A DNA stretch of 64,000 nucleotides, taken from the NCBI RefSeq assembly GCF_014490575.1, contig NZ_CP061033.1:62001-126000 (forward strand). The letters are read 5' to 3'. Shown one piece after another: positions 8,071 through 16,358 of the stretch (position 1 is its first letter; each line of letters begins with the position of its first letter). The notes under the pieces were generated by a model. The model was not told the DNA's origin, did not search any database, and saw only the letters and a program-made list of their open reading frames with translations. The stretch comes from Corynebacterium zhongnanshanii (GTDB taxonomy: Bacteria; Actinomycetota; Actinomycetes; Mycobacteriales; Mycobacteriaceae). The position numbers and the translations under genes were made by a program.

Positions 8071-9834
8071 ATGCAGGTAAAACGTTCATGTTTAGCGCTA
8101 TTGACGAGTGTGGTCGCGGTGATGGGGCTCGTGCCTACTGTTGCTGCTGACGAGGGGAAGCACGCGGCCGGGGTCACTAATCCTTTTGCAGATGTGGTTG
8201 CCCCGGGTCGTGAGGGTTTGGTTCCTGGTGAGGCTGGTTTTGGGGATAATGTGATTGATAATCATGCTGGTGCGGGGTGGGTTCCTACTGCTGATCCGAA
8301 GGCTCGGGTTGTGGTCGGTGGGATGCGTTCTGATCGGGAGGAGATTCCTGGGGGTTTTTCGAAGGAGCAGGCGGATCGGGCTGAGGTGCAAGAGGCTGCT
8401 GAGAGGCAGGGTGTGGGTTTTCGTGGGGTGGGGCAGGATTGTCGGACGTATTGGCCAAGTCCTTATAAGGTCTGTGGTGCAATTCGGGAGAAGTATGATC
8501 AGTTGGGTGGGCCGCAGAGTTTTTTGACGTGGCCGAAGTCGGATGAGTTGGGTGTTCCGGATGGTGTGGGGCGTCGGAGTGAGTTTGTGAATGGTTTTAT
8601 TTATTGGCATCCGACTACTGGAGCGCATCCGGTTACTACTCACTTTTCTGCTGTGTGGGCGCGTAATGGTTGGGAGGCTGGTCGGATGGGGTATCCGGTC
8701 AGTGATGAGTATGGTCTTGGTGATGGTGTGGGGCGTCGGCAGGATTTTCAGCGGGCTCATGTGTTTGGTTCGTTGGCGGGGTTGGCGTCTGTTGAGGGGC
8801 GGATTTTTGATCGGTGGGTTGAGATTGGTGCTGAGGGGGGTCCGTTGGGTTATCCGGTTGCTGATGAGGCGGGTACTCCTGATGGGCAGGGACGGTTTAG
8901 TCGGTTTACCGGGGGAATGGTCTACTGGCATCCACGTCATGGGGCACATGAGATTCTCGGTTCCGTATTAACCCAATGGTCACAGATGGGCTACGAAAGA
9001 AGTAGATTGGGCTATCCGGTAAGTGCGCCAGAGTCTAACGGAGCATTTCGTCTTACCCAAGCCTTTGAAAACGGCAAGCTCAATGGCTACGAGTCCCCCG
9101 TGCCCGAGTTGGCGCAACTACTCGAGATAGACGAAGCAGAAATCGACGCCTTCTATCAAGAACTTGAAGAAGACTTTAAGGCGCATGGTATCGATGTGAG
9201 GGAAGGATTCCTAGAAGCCTTCCGCCGTGGACAAGAATCTCTTGACTTCACTGATTCTTTCAATCCTGATGAGTATGGGATAGATCCGGACCAAATAGTG
9301 CGCAAAGACTCGTTTACTCTCAGTAGAGCATGTACCCCTCCTGACTTTGTTAAGCCGGGTAACGAACGGACCAATCGAGGCGATCTATTTTACTCAAAGG
9401 CTGTGAGGTATAAAGTTATAAACCATGGCCACAATGGAATATTTGTTACCTCGGGAAAAGCAGATGCAGAAGAGATTGCCACTGTAGAGGCGGTAAGTCC
9501 AGAGAAAGGCGTACAGCGCCTGGTAGGGAAAGAACGCATTGGAGTGTGTAAGCCGGTGTATTTATCCGTGAACACAGATAATTCAACCAGGGAACGTGCG
9601 GCAACATGGGCGGAGAGTAAAGTAGGCAAGGGCTATCAGAGTAACTTTGCAACTACGCGCATCGGAAAGATCGATAGAGATTCATATAATTGTTCTCAGC
9701 TAGTGTGGGCTGCGTATAAGCATGCCTCTGGTGGAGGACTAGACATTGGAGAGAAATTCCCTTACGAGCCTTATCAACCTGCCGTCTACCCTAAGGATAT
9801 TCTGGATTCTCATAATACGAGGATTTTCAGATGA
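8071..9834 (+). CDS. Secreted LGFP-repeat protein with C-terminal permuted papain-like (YiiX/NlpC-P60) domain
   Basis: A 587-residue exported protein. Residues 1-26 form a signal peptide ending VPTVAADEG. A linker (GEAGFGDNVIDNHAGAGW) is followed by about four LGFP-type repeats (residues 135-330; for example MGYPVSDEYGLGDGVGRR, LGYPVADEAGTPDGQGRF, YWHPTTGAH). LGFP repeats bind the mycolyl-arabinogalactan wall in corynebacterial mycolyltransferases. After an acidic linker, residues 430-587 hold GDLFYSKAV, INHGHNGIFV (His), TVEAVSP (Glu) and YNCSQLVWAAYKHASG (Cys): the His-Glu-Cys order of circularly permuted NlpC/P60 enzymes. It may cleave peptide, amide or ester bonds in the envelope. TATACT at 8040-8045 may be a -10 element. 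A toxin/effector role is inferred, not shown. Confidence 0.85.
   Translation: MQVKRSCLALLTSVVAVMGLVPTVAADEGKHAAGVTNPFADVVAPGREGLVPGEAGFGDNVIDNHAGAGWVPTADPKARVVVGGMRSDREEIPGGFSKEQADRAEVQEAAERQGVGFRGVGQDCRTYWPSPYKVCGAIREKYDQLGGPQSFLTWPKSDELGVPDGVGRRSEFVNGFIYWHPTTGAHPVTTHFSAVWARNGWEAGRMGYPVSDEYGLGDGVGRRQDFQRAHVFGSLAGLASVEGRIFDRWVEIGAEGGPLGYPVADEAGTPDGQGRFSRFTGGMVYWHPRHGAHEILGSVLTQWSQMGYERSRLGYPVSAPESNGAFRLTQAFENGKLNGYESPVPELAQLLEIDEAEIDAFYQELEEDFKAHGIDVREGFLEAFRRGQESLDFTDSFNPDEYGIDPDQIVRKDSFTLSRACTPPDFVKPGNERTNRGDLFYSKAVRYKVINHGHNGIFVTSGKADAEEIATVEAVSPEKGVQRLVGKERIGVCKPVYLSVNTDNSTRERAATWAESKVGKGYQSNFATTRIGKIDRDSYNCSQLVWAAYKHASGGGLDIGEKFPYEPYQPAVYPKDILDSHNTRIFR
8201..8892. repeat. Copy 1 of a 692-bp near-identical LGFP module
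   Basis: This block matches 25005-25696 base for base without indels at a constant offset of 16804. By eye I find four mismatches, all before 8303 (8217, 8223, 8291, 8302), and none in the following 590 bp. It encodes the linker plus most LGFP repeats of both secreted proteins. Signal peptides on one side and C-terminal parts on the other side diverge abruptly. The block is also rich in T- and G-ending codons unlike its neighbours. The copies are direct repeats; the pattern indicates recent recombination or gene conversion. Confidence 0.93.
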
Positions 9835-11051
9835 CGCGACGTCGTAAGTTGACTAGGTGGCTACCCTTTATAGCCCTGTCTGCAGTTGTTGCATTAGGTC
9901 TCGTAATAGGTGCTGTGTATATCTGGAGCAGTGGTCCAGAAAAGGTTCCGGTCCCTGAATCTGACTCGGCTACAGCGAGGACGTTCGTCGGCATTTCTAC
10001 GGAAACGGCCTTGCCCCTAAACCGCGCAGATAAGAATAATTTATTCTGGTCTGCGGAGGATGGCTCGGGAGGGAGAGTTCATTCGATCGCCCCAACGTAC
10101 TTTCCCTCCATAGAGAGGATAAGTGATGGCTTTGTCGCGCCAGATCGAGATTCAATCATCATATATGATGATAAACTGAATGAGCGTCAGAGATTCGAGG
10201 TTCCAGAGTTGGGAGCTGGATTGCAGTCTTCCTCAAGGGTCTCAAATAATGGAAAATATGCTGCTTTTTCTTTTCATGATTCGCCTGCAGCTGGCGAAGT
10301 CAAGACTCAAATTGTTGTTGCCAATTCAGAAGAATCGAGAACGCTCGATGTTCCCAGAGATATTGATGCCTTGACCGTATGTGATGATGGTACGATCCGG
10401 TGGATTGAGTTTGATCCACACGATAAAAAAGACGAGTTTGGTGAAGGGTCGTTGAAGGTGAAAACTTGGGGCCTTGGAGGCGAGCCAACTGCTATAGAAT
10501 TGGCTGAATCTCTTCCTTCGCGTCCATCTTCTGCAAGTCTTTTGCCGTGTGGGTTAGAAAAGGGCTATATACTCGGTCATGATGCCGATGGTAAACGACT
10601 TGCGTTCCCAGTATTAGAAGGAGAGCAAGGATTACACATTGGAAGTCCAAGCACCATAGTAGATGTTGAATACCCCTCGTTGTCGCGGTTCGATGTAGTG
10701 CAAGGCGATGTATTTTATAGCCTTGATGGCGAAAGCTTTCTCACGGCCACGGATTTGAACACCGGAAAGCTCATATACAAGCATCAGCTTGATGTTAAAG
10801 GGCCGAACCCAGTCTCAGTAACATACGACAACGGCAAAGCTTTCGTGGTCGCCCGGCCAACCGAGTTCGACAACGGGCAGGCGATCTTACCTGTGGATCT
10901 TAAGAACCCAGAATGCGTAGGAGAGCTCATCAGGCTGCGTGGATATAACGAAATTCCCAAAAAAGCCTATGTTAAACGGTTCGGGGAATCATTTATGGTC
11001 GTGATGAACGTGCTTCCCGTTGATAAGGACTACACTGTACGTTGTTCTTAG
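9831..11051 (+). CDS. Membrane-anchored extracytoplasmic protein, partner of the LGFP-papain protein
   Basis: A 406-residue protein whose ATG overlaps the stop of the LGFP gene (ATGA), so the two are translationally coupled. A basic N-terminus (MTRRRKLTRW) precedes one hydrophobic helix (residues 11-31), putting the rest outside the membrane. The ectodomain is rich in strands and turns (SRVSNNGKYAAFSF, DIDALTVCDDGTIRW, ARPTEFDNGQAIL), suggesting a beta-propeller-like fold. It has four Cys (TVCDD, LPCGLE, NPECVGE, TVRCS) that could form two disulfides. I recognise no family. Coupling to a secreted putative enzyme and an extracytoplasmic location would suit an immunity or anchoring protein, which is inference only. 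Base composition is more AT-rich than the flanking chromosome. Confidence 0.75.
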   Translation: MTRRRKLTRWLPFIALSAVVALGLVIGAVYIWSSGPEKVPVPESDSATARTFVGISTETALPLNRADKNNLFWSAEDGSGGRVHSIAPTYFPSIERISDGFVAPDRDSIIIYDDKLNERQRFEVPELGAGLQSSSRVSNNGKYAAFSFHDSPAAGEVKTQIVVANSEESRTLDVPRDIDALTVCDDGTIRWIEFDPHDKKDEFGEGSLKVKTWGLGGEPTAIELAESLPSRPSSASLLPCGLEKGYILGHDADGKRLAFPVLEGEQGLHIGSPSTIVDVEYPSLSRFDVVQGDVFYSLDGESFLTATDLNTGKLIYKHQLDVKGPNPVSVTYDNGKAFVVARPTEFDNGQAILPVDLKNPECVGELIRLRGYNEIPKKAYVKRFGESFMVVMNVLPVDKDYTVRCS

Positions 11052-11066
11052 GCTAAGGCTCTCCCG

Positions 11067-12884
11067 CTAGCTCTCCCGCTCAGTCTTCTCTACCAGCTCC
11101 TGCACCTCGCGGCGGCGGACCTTACCCAACTGATCCGCAGGAAGCTCACGGAACGCGTGGAAACGACGCGGTACCTTGTATCGCGTCAAACGCTCCGCCG
11201 CGAACTCGCGGAACTCGGCCGTATCCACGGTGGCGCCATCCGCCAACACCACGGCCGCCACCACGGTTTCCGAACCGTCACCACGCTCAATGCCCACCAC
11301 AGAGGCCTGATCAATGGACGGATGCTCGCACAACACCTCTTCCACCTCCGCGGGGTACACATTGAACCCGCCGGTGATGATCATCTCCTTAATACGGGAG
11401 ACTATTTTAATGAAGCCGTCAGGCTCCATCACCGCCATATCGCCTGTTCGGAACCATTCGCCGTGGAAGGCGGAGGCTGTGGCGTCGGGCTTATTCAAAT
11501 ATCCCTTGAACACCTGTGGCCCGCGGACAAGCAGTTCCCCCGCCTCGCCATCCGGCATGGTGACATCAGGATCATTCGGGTCGGCTATGCGCACCTCCGT
11601 GGAGGGGAACGGAACGCCGATGTAGCCCTCGCGGCCACGGCCCATCGGATTACCGACGATGATCGGCGCGGTTTCCGTCAGCCCATATCCCTCAACGATC
11701 TTGCCGCCGGTGAGGCGCTCCCACTTCTCTACGGTGGAGGCGGGTAGCGCACTGGCGCCGGAGAAGCTGGCGCGGATTCCGCTGATGGAGATGTCCTGCT
11801 CGTCTGCGGTTTCCATGATCTTTTCGTAGAGAGTCGGCACACCCGGCATCCACGTAGGCATGTTCTTCTTCATCACCTTCATCACCAGATCCATCTCCGG
11901 CGCAGGAAGAAGCTGCAGATGCCCACCGATCAACGGGGCCATGGTGATGTTCATCGTCAGGCCGTACGCGTGGAAGATCGGCAGCGCCGCCAGCATAACC
12001 TCCGGCTTCGGACCCGTGCCTAGGCCCTTGACCCAGGCGAGCCCTTGGCGCAGATTCGCAATGAGGTTCCGGTGAGTCAGCACAGCGCCCTTCGGCTGGC
12101 CCGTCGTGCCGGAGGTGTACAGGATCAGCGCCGGATCCTGGGCCTCGATCTTCTGCCCGCTGGTTGTCTGCGCGTAGGCAAGGCCGTCCGCGCGGATCTG
12201 GCCGGCCTTGTCCTCGCCACGCTTCATGAACTCCGTCCATGCCAACGCCGCCGGTGCCGGGCCCGACAGCTTCGCCCGCGCCTTCTTCAACGCCGGCACA
12301 GGAAGCTTCAATGCCTGGCGCAGCGGCCACGGCATCTCGTCCATCAACGTGACCGCAATGATGGTCTCCACAGGGGAGTTCAGGCGCATCTTCTCCGCAA
12401 CATCGGCGGACTTATCCCAGAAAAACGCAACCTTCGCCGCGTGATCCTGGAAGGGGTGCTCCAGTTCCTTCGCGGTGTACAGCGGGTTATGCAGCGTGGG
12501 GATCGCGCCTAGGGTCTGTACCGCGTAGAAGGCGATCAGCGCCTGGGGGCAGTTCGGCAGAACGAGAGCCACCGTGTCTCCCGGACGCACGCCGAGTCCT
12601 TGGAGGGCGGCCGCGGCTGTGGCGACCTCAGTGCCGAAGCGCTCATACGTGCTGGACCTGTTGAAGAAACTAAACGCCGTGCGGGTGGAGTAATCGCGCA
12701 CGCCATTCCAAAAAATCTCCGGAAGCGTGAAGCCGCGAGGGTTGTCTGCGGGGTCATCCAGATCGATGGTGTGTGCTGTCCAGGGGGTGTACTGCTCGAG
12801 CCATGCCTTGGTGTCGTAGGCCTGCGATCCGGTAGATTCCTGCTGGTCGGGAGTGTTTCCGCTGCTGTTGTCTGGATGTGTCAC
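11067..12884 (-). CDS. fadD: FadD-type long-chain fatty acid-CoA/AMP ligase
   Basis: Adenylate-forming enzyme activating fatty acids to acyl-CoA (or acyl-AMP). Motifs: LILYTSGTTGQPKGAVLTHR (P-loop A3), EGYGLTETAPIIVGNP (A5), WFRTGDMAVMEPDGFIKI (A7) and IKEMIITGGFNVYPAEVEE (A8), ending with the C-terminal Lys region DQLGKVRRREV. I choose GTG 12884, since GGAG lies seven bases upstream and the conserved sequence begins soon after. An in-frame ATG at 12980 would add 32 low-complexity residues. The 605 residues are typical. It is transcribed after wzm and wzt with a gap of about 110 bases. Whether it feeds mycolate, phospholipid or a galactan-linked lipid is not visible. Confidence 0.9.
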   Translation of the reverse strand: MTHPDNSSGNTPDQQESTGSQAYDTKAWLEQYTPWTAHTIDLDDPADNPRGFTLPEIFWNGVRDYSTRTAFSFFNRSSTYERFGTEVATAAAALQGLGVRPGDTVALVLPNCPQALIAFYAVQTLGAIPTLHNPLYTAKELEHPFQDHAAKVAFFWDKSADVAEKMRLNSPVETIIAVTLMDEMPWPLRQALKLPVPALKKARAKLSGPAPAALAWTEFMKRGEDKAGQIRADGLAYAQTTSGQKIEAQDPALILYTSGTTGQPKGAVLTHRNLIANLRQGLAWVKGLGTGPKPEVMLAALPIFHAYGLTMNITMAPLIGGHLQLLPAPEMDLVMKVMKKNMPTWMPGVPTLYEKIMETADEQDISISGIRASFSGASALPASTVEKWERLTGGKIVEGYGLTETAPIIVGNPMGRGREGYIGVPFPSTEVRIADPNDPDVTMPDGEAGELLVRGPQVFKGYLNKPDATASAFHGEWFRTGDMAVMEPDGFIKIVSRIKEMIITGGFNVYPAEVEEVLCEHPSIDQASVVGIERGDGSETVVAAVVLADGATVDTAEFREFAAERLTRYKVPRRFHAFRELPADQLGKVRRREVQELVEKTERES

Positions 12885-12993
12885 GCTTGAGCTCCGCTTT
12901 CTGTGCGGGGATGCCGCACGAGCGTTGTTTGATGGAGTTGATGTCTCGGGGTCAGGGTCGAGCATACGCCCGTGCGCCAACGAGTGGCGCGAG

Positions 12994-13782
12994 CTAACGG
13001 CGCCCCAAGTCCTTCAGCACCGTGCGCACGTGCGCCCCAGCCTCAGGGCCTTCATAGGCTTCCACCACGTCATCCACGGCGCCATGCTGGCGGATCTCCC
13101 CATGGTCGATCCACAGTGCGGAATCGCACAATTGCGCCAGGAACTCATTGGAGTGGGAAGCGAACACCAGGATTCCGGAGCGTTTCACCATCTCCTCCAG
13201 CCGGGTGCGAGCCTTGGCCATGAACGCGGCATCGACGGCGCCGATGCCCTCATCCAGAAGCAGAATCTCCGGGTCAATGGACGTCACCACGCCCAACGCC
13301 AGGCGAATACGCATACCCGTGGAATAGGTGCGCAACGGCATCGCCAAATAATCGCCCAGCTCGGAAAACTCCGCAATTTCGTCCATTTTCTTGTGCATCG
13401 CACGGCGCGTCTGGCCCAAGAAAAGGCCGCGGATAATGATGTTCTCGTAGCCAGAGATTTCGGGGTCCATGCCCACACCAAGATCAAACACGGGCGCCAC
13501 ACGGCCCTTCACTACAGCGGAGCCGCGGGTAGGTTCGTAGATTCCAGACAAGAGGCGCAGCAGCGTGGATTTACCCGCGCCATTGTGGCCCACCAGGCCC
13601 ACGCGATCGCCATCCTGGAGGTGGAGATTAATGTCCCGCAAGGCCTCCACCATCACTGTATTAGACGCGTTTTTGCCGATCACACCACCGGCCGCGCCCA
13701 GGACGGTTTGTTTCATGGAGCGAGTCTTGGCGTCGAAAATAGGGAAATCGACGCAGGCGTTATAGGTATCGATGGAAACCAT
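12994..13782 (-). CDS. wzt: Wzt-like ABC transporter ATPase for galactan export
   Basis: ATP-binding subunit (RfbE/Rv3781-like) that powers flipping of the lipid-linked galactan across the membrane with Wzm. The N-terminus FPIFDAKTRSMKQTVLGAAGG is typical of polysaccharide-export ATPases. Walker A is GHNGAGKSTLL (about residues 65-75); the signature is TYSTGMRIRLALG (relaxed C-loop STGM); Walker B is PEILLLDEGIGAVD with the catalytic Glu; the switch His is in FASHSNEF. There is no extended C-terminal carbohydrate-binding domain: at 262 residues it matches the galactan-type, not the O-antigen-type, Wzt. The AGGAC ribosome site lies nine bases before ATG. It follows wzm by 39 bases. Confidence 0.93.
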   Translation of the reverse strand: MVSIDTYNACVDFPIFDAKTRSMKQTVLGAAGGVIGKNASNTVMVEALRDINLHLQDGDRVGLVGHNGAGKSTLLRLLSGIYEPTRGSAVVKGRVAPVFDLGVGMDPEISGYENIIIRGLFLGQTRRAMHKKMDEIAEFSELGDYLAMPLRTYSTGMRIRLALGVVTSIDPEILLLDEGIGAVDAAFMAKARTRLEEMVKRSGILVFASHSNEFLAQLCDSALWIDHGEIRQHGAVDDVVEAYEGPEAGAHVRTVLKDLGRR

Positions 13783-13821
13783 AATGAAAAGTCCTGACCA
13801 GTTTGTCCTGCTTGTATTCTC

Positions 13822-14712
13822 TTAAACCCAATAGCTCACGCGGAAACGCCAACGGCGCATCACCAGCAGCGCAGCCACCAGGCCCACCGCGGTGAAGCCC
13901 AGCACGATCCACCAGTGATACGTCTCCAGGTGCTCGCCGATCATCGGCGCGCGGACAATCTCCAAATAGTGGTAGAGAGGATTCAGCTCCGCAATTTTCG
14001 CGCGCTGAGCAACCTCACCGCCCTGCTCTTCCAGCGTTTTCGTGGTCCACACAATAGGTGTCATGTAAAACGCCAATTGCACCAAAGAATCCAGCAGCGG
14101 CGCCACATCGCGGAACCTCGTGGCAATGATTCCGAAGAACATGGACACCCACACGCCATTAATAACCAGAAGGATCATCGCCGGAATGGCCAGTGCCAAC
14201 TCCCAGCCCAAATGCGGCCGGAAAATAAGCATCAGAATCACCCAGATCACCAGGTTGTGCAGCAAGAATAGAAACTGCTTCCACACCAGGCGATACACAT
14301 GCACCGACAGTGCAGAGGGAAGCTGTTTAATCAACCCCTCATTGGCAATGAAGACCTCGGAGCCCTCCTTAATACAGCCAGAGATAAAGCCCCACAGAAT
14401 AAGTCCCACCGCCACGTGGGGAAGGAAGACCTTAATATCCTGCTGGAACAGCAGGGAGTACAGCAGACCCAGAGCCAGCGCCATCACACCGGTGGCGATG
14501 GTGATCCACAGGGGGCCTAGCGTGGAACGGCGATACCGCTGCTTGATGTCCTGCCAACCCAGGGCCAGCCACAGTTCTCGTTGTTGGAAGCCTTGGCGTA
14601 AGTCGCGCCACGACGCACCGAAGGTCTGGGAGCGGGACGCGGGGATCTCCGAGGCATCCGTCTGCGCAGTCATGCGCGCAAAGTCGGGTGAAGGAGTGGG
14701 CGTAGTACTCAT
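13822..14712 (-). CDS. wzm: Wzm-like ABC-2 transporter permease for galactan export
   Basis: Membrane subunit (RfbD/Rv3783-like) of the lipid-linked galactan exporter. After a cytosolic N-terminus (about 45 residues with amphipathic LWLALGWQDIKQRYRRSTLG, the gate-helix region of ABC-2 polysaccharide exporters) there are six predicted helices. The sequence LILWGFISGCIKEGSEVFI and the late TPIVWTTKTLEEQGG are family-like. The 296 residues are normal. The TAGGTG ribosome site is close to the ATG. First gene of the wzm-wzt-fadD run. The upstream 200 bases to the divergent aminotransferase-like gene probably hold both promoters, although I could not assign clear boxes. Confidence 0.93.
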   Translation of the reverse strand: MSTTPTPSPDFARMTAQTDASEIPASRSQTFGASWRDLRQGFQQRELWLALGWQDIKQRYRRSTLGPLWITIATGVMALALGLLYSLLFQQDIKVFLPHVAVGLILWGFISGCIKEGSEVFIANEGLIKQLPSALSVHVYRLVWKQFLFLLHNLVIWVILMLIFRPHLGWELALAIPAMILLVINGVWVSMFFGIIATRFRDVAPLLDSLVQLAFYMTPIVWTTKTLEEQGGEVAQRAKIAELNPLYHYLEIVRAPMIGEHLETYHWWIVLGFTAVGLVAALLVMRRWRFRVSYWV

Positions 14713-14933
14713 TGCACCTAATTTACTCCCGCGGTGCCTTATTCTTAGGAATTCTCACGCGGTAGGCGTGTGGCGGCGTGGGCGCGGAGGGGGCCGGACG
14801 GCGTCGATAGTGATGGGGAGCGGCTGCATACGTGAGGTATTACGAATGTAGGAGTGAGGCGCTAAGATCATGAGGACGTCGATCGGCGGCAGGCTATGGC
14901 ACGTCTGCAGCGCAGGACCAATGAGGAGGATGT

Positions 14934-16322
14934 GTGTTCGATAATCCCAGGGTGCGCGGCCTCTATGCGTCCTTGTCGGATGGATGGACCTATGTCAATG
15001 CGCAGTCACACCCCCAGGTTCCCGAGAAGGTCTCCGCGGCTGTGGCGCGGGCCTTCCGAGTCTCCAACTTGCAGCAGCCGATCGAAGTGGGATCCGGATT
15101 CCACTCCCGTACTGAGCAGCCGGGGCGACGCCTGGGGGAAACCTTTGAACATGCCGCCCGAGTGGCAGCGGCCGACCTCGTGGGAGGCCGCCCCGAATGC
15201 GTGATCCTGGGGCCTTCGCGCGCAGCGCTGCTGGATGGGCTGGCGCAAGTGATGGGCCACAAGCTGCGCTTGGGCCAAGAAGTTGTTCTCTCCCGCGTGG
15301 ATGACCCGGCCAACATCACGCCGTGGACCCGCGCCGCCGACCTATTCGGCGCGCATGTCCGCTGGGCCGAGCCCGAACTGGCTACCGGTGCGCTGCCCAG
15401 CTGGCAATTCGCGGAACTGGTGGGGGAGCACACCGCCCTCGTGGCCGTGGGCGCCGCCAACCGTCACGTCGGCGCGGTGAACGACATCCCGGCGATCACC
15501 GGAGTTGTGCGCAAGAAAACTCCGCAGGCCTTGGTGGTGGTGGACGTAGACAATATCGCGCCGTACCGCGTCATTGACCTGCCGACGCTGGGCGCCGACG
15601 TTGTGGCAGTGGACATCGCCTCCTTGGGCGGGCCGCAGATCGGCGCCCTGGTGTTCCACAACCCAGAGGTCATGGATCGCCTCCGCCCCTTCGGCGGGCG
15701 CAGCCTGCGCACCGTCCTGGAGATCGGCGGAGTATCCGAAGGCCTGTTGGGTGGCGTGCCTGAGGCTGTGGAGCACCTCGCTTCCCTTGATGGTGAGGCG
15801 CGGGGGACGAGGCGGCGTCGATTGGAAACAACGTTGCCGCAGGTCAACGCCTACACGGGCGGCCTGGCGCGCCGGGCGGTAGAAGGTCTGCAGGCGCTCG
15901 GCACGGTCCACGTGGTGGGAGTGGACGGAGACTTCCACGCCAACCCGTCTTTCGACAACATCGACCGCATCCCGCGCGTCACCTTCATCGTGGACGCCGT
16001 CCCCGCCGACGTGGCACAGCAGCGCCTCGTGGCCCACGGGGTCGTAGCGGATGTCGTGCGGCCCTCCCAGTCCGAGCTGCTGCGCGTGATGGGAGTGTTC
16101 GGCGACCCCGAGATGGCCGACGGGGGACGACGCGCACGGCGAGTCCGACCGGGGCGGCACAGTAGTGCGGCGGCGGTGGCGTCGGTGGATGATCCCTACC
16201 GCCGGGCCGCATGGGGCGAGGAGCCCGCGGACGAGGCGGGTGCGGTGACGCTGTCTTTCTCGCCGCACAACACGGCCTACGACGTGGATCAGGTTATCCG
16301 GGCGGTGGCGTCCCTGGCGTGA
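14934..16322 (+). CDS. Class-V aminotransferase-fold protein (Rv3778c-like), apparently without the PLP lysine
   Basis: A 462-residue protein with the architecture of cysteine-desulfurase-like PLP enzymes. GTG 14934 is preceded by GAGGAGG (14923-14929). Fold markers include GPSRAALLDGLAQ, ALVVVDVDNIAPYRVIDLP (the usual cofactor Asp region) and ADVVAVDIASLGGPQIGALVF. In active family members the last segment carries the Schiff-base Lys before the GxxG turn; here the residues are ASLGGPQIG with no Lys. That suggests a non-PLP or repurposed enzyme, or a family trait of the Rv3778c group. A basic, low-complexity insert (GGRRARRVRPGRHSS) lies near residue 400. It sits opposite the quinone oxidoreductase gene, the same pairing as Rv3777/Rv3778c. 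Confidence 0.82.
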   Translation: MFDNPRVRGLYASLSDGWTYVNAQSHPQVPEKVSAAVARAFRVSNLQQPIEVGSGFHSRTEQPGRRLGETFEHAARVAAADLVGGRPECVILGPSRAALLDGLAQVMGHKLRLGQEVVLSRVDDPANITPWTRAADLFGAHVRWAEPELATGALPSWQFAELVGEHTALVAVGAANRHVGAVNDIPAITGVVRKKTPQALVVVDVDNIAPYRVIDLPTLGADVVAVDIASLGGPQIGALVFHNPEVMDRLRPFGGRSLRTVLEIGGVSEGLLGGVPEAVEHLASLDGEARGTRRRRLETTLPQVNAYTGGLARRAVEGLQALGTVHVVGVDGDFHANPSFDNIDRIPRVTFIVDAVPADVAQQRLVAHGVVADVVRPSQSELLRVMGVFGDPEMADGGRRARRVRPGRHSSAAAVASVDDPYRRAAWGEEPADEAGAVTLSFSPHNTAYDVDQVIRAVASLA

Positions 16323-16358
16323 GCGGGGCGGTGCAGTCAGTCAGCGTGATGAGCGCCG

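Noticed and set aside
8098..8949. 283-codon minus-strand frame in the LGFP module (and its copy at 24881-25741)
   Set aside because: Thr/Pro/Arg low-complexity translation that is the complement of the LGFP codons; no ribosome site.
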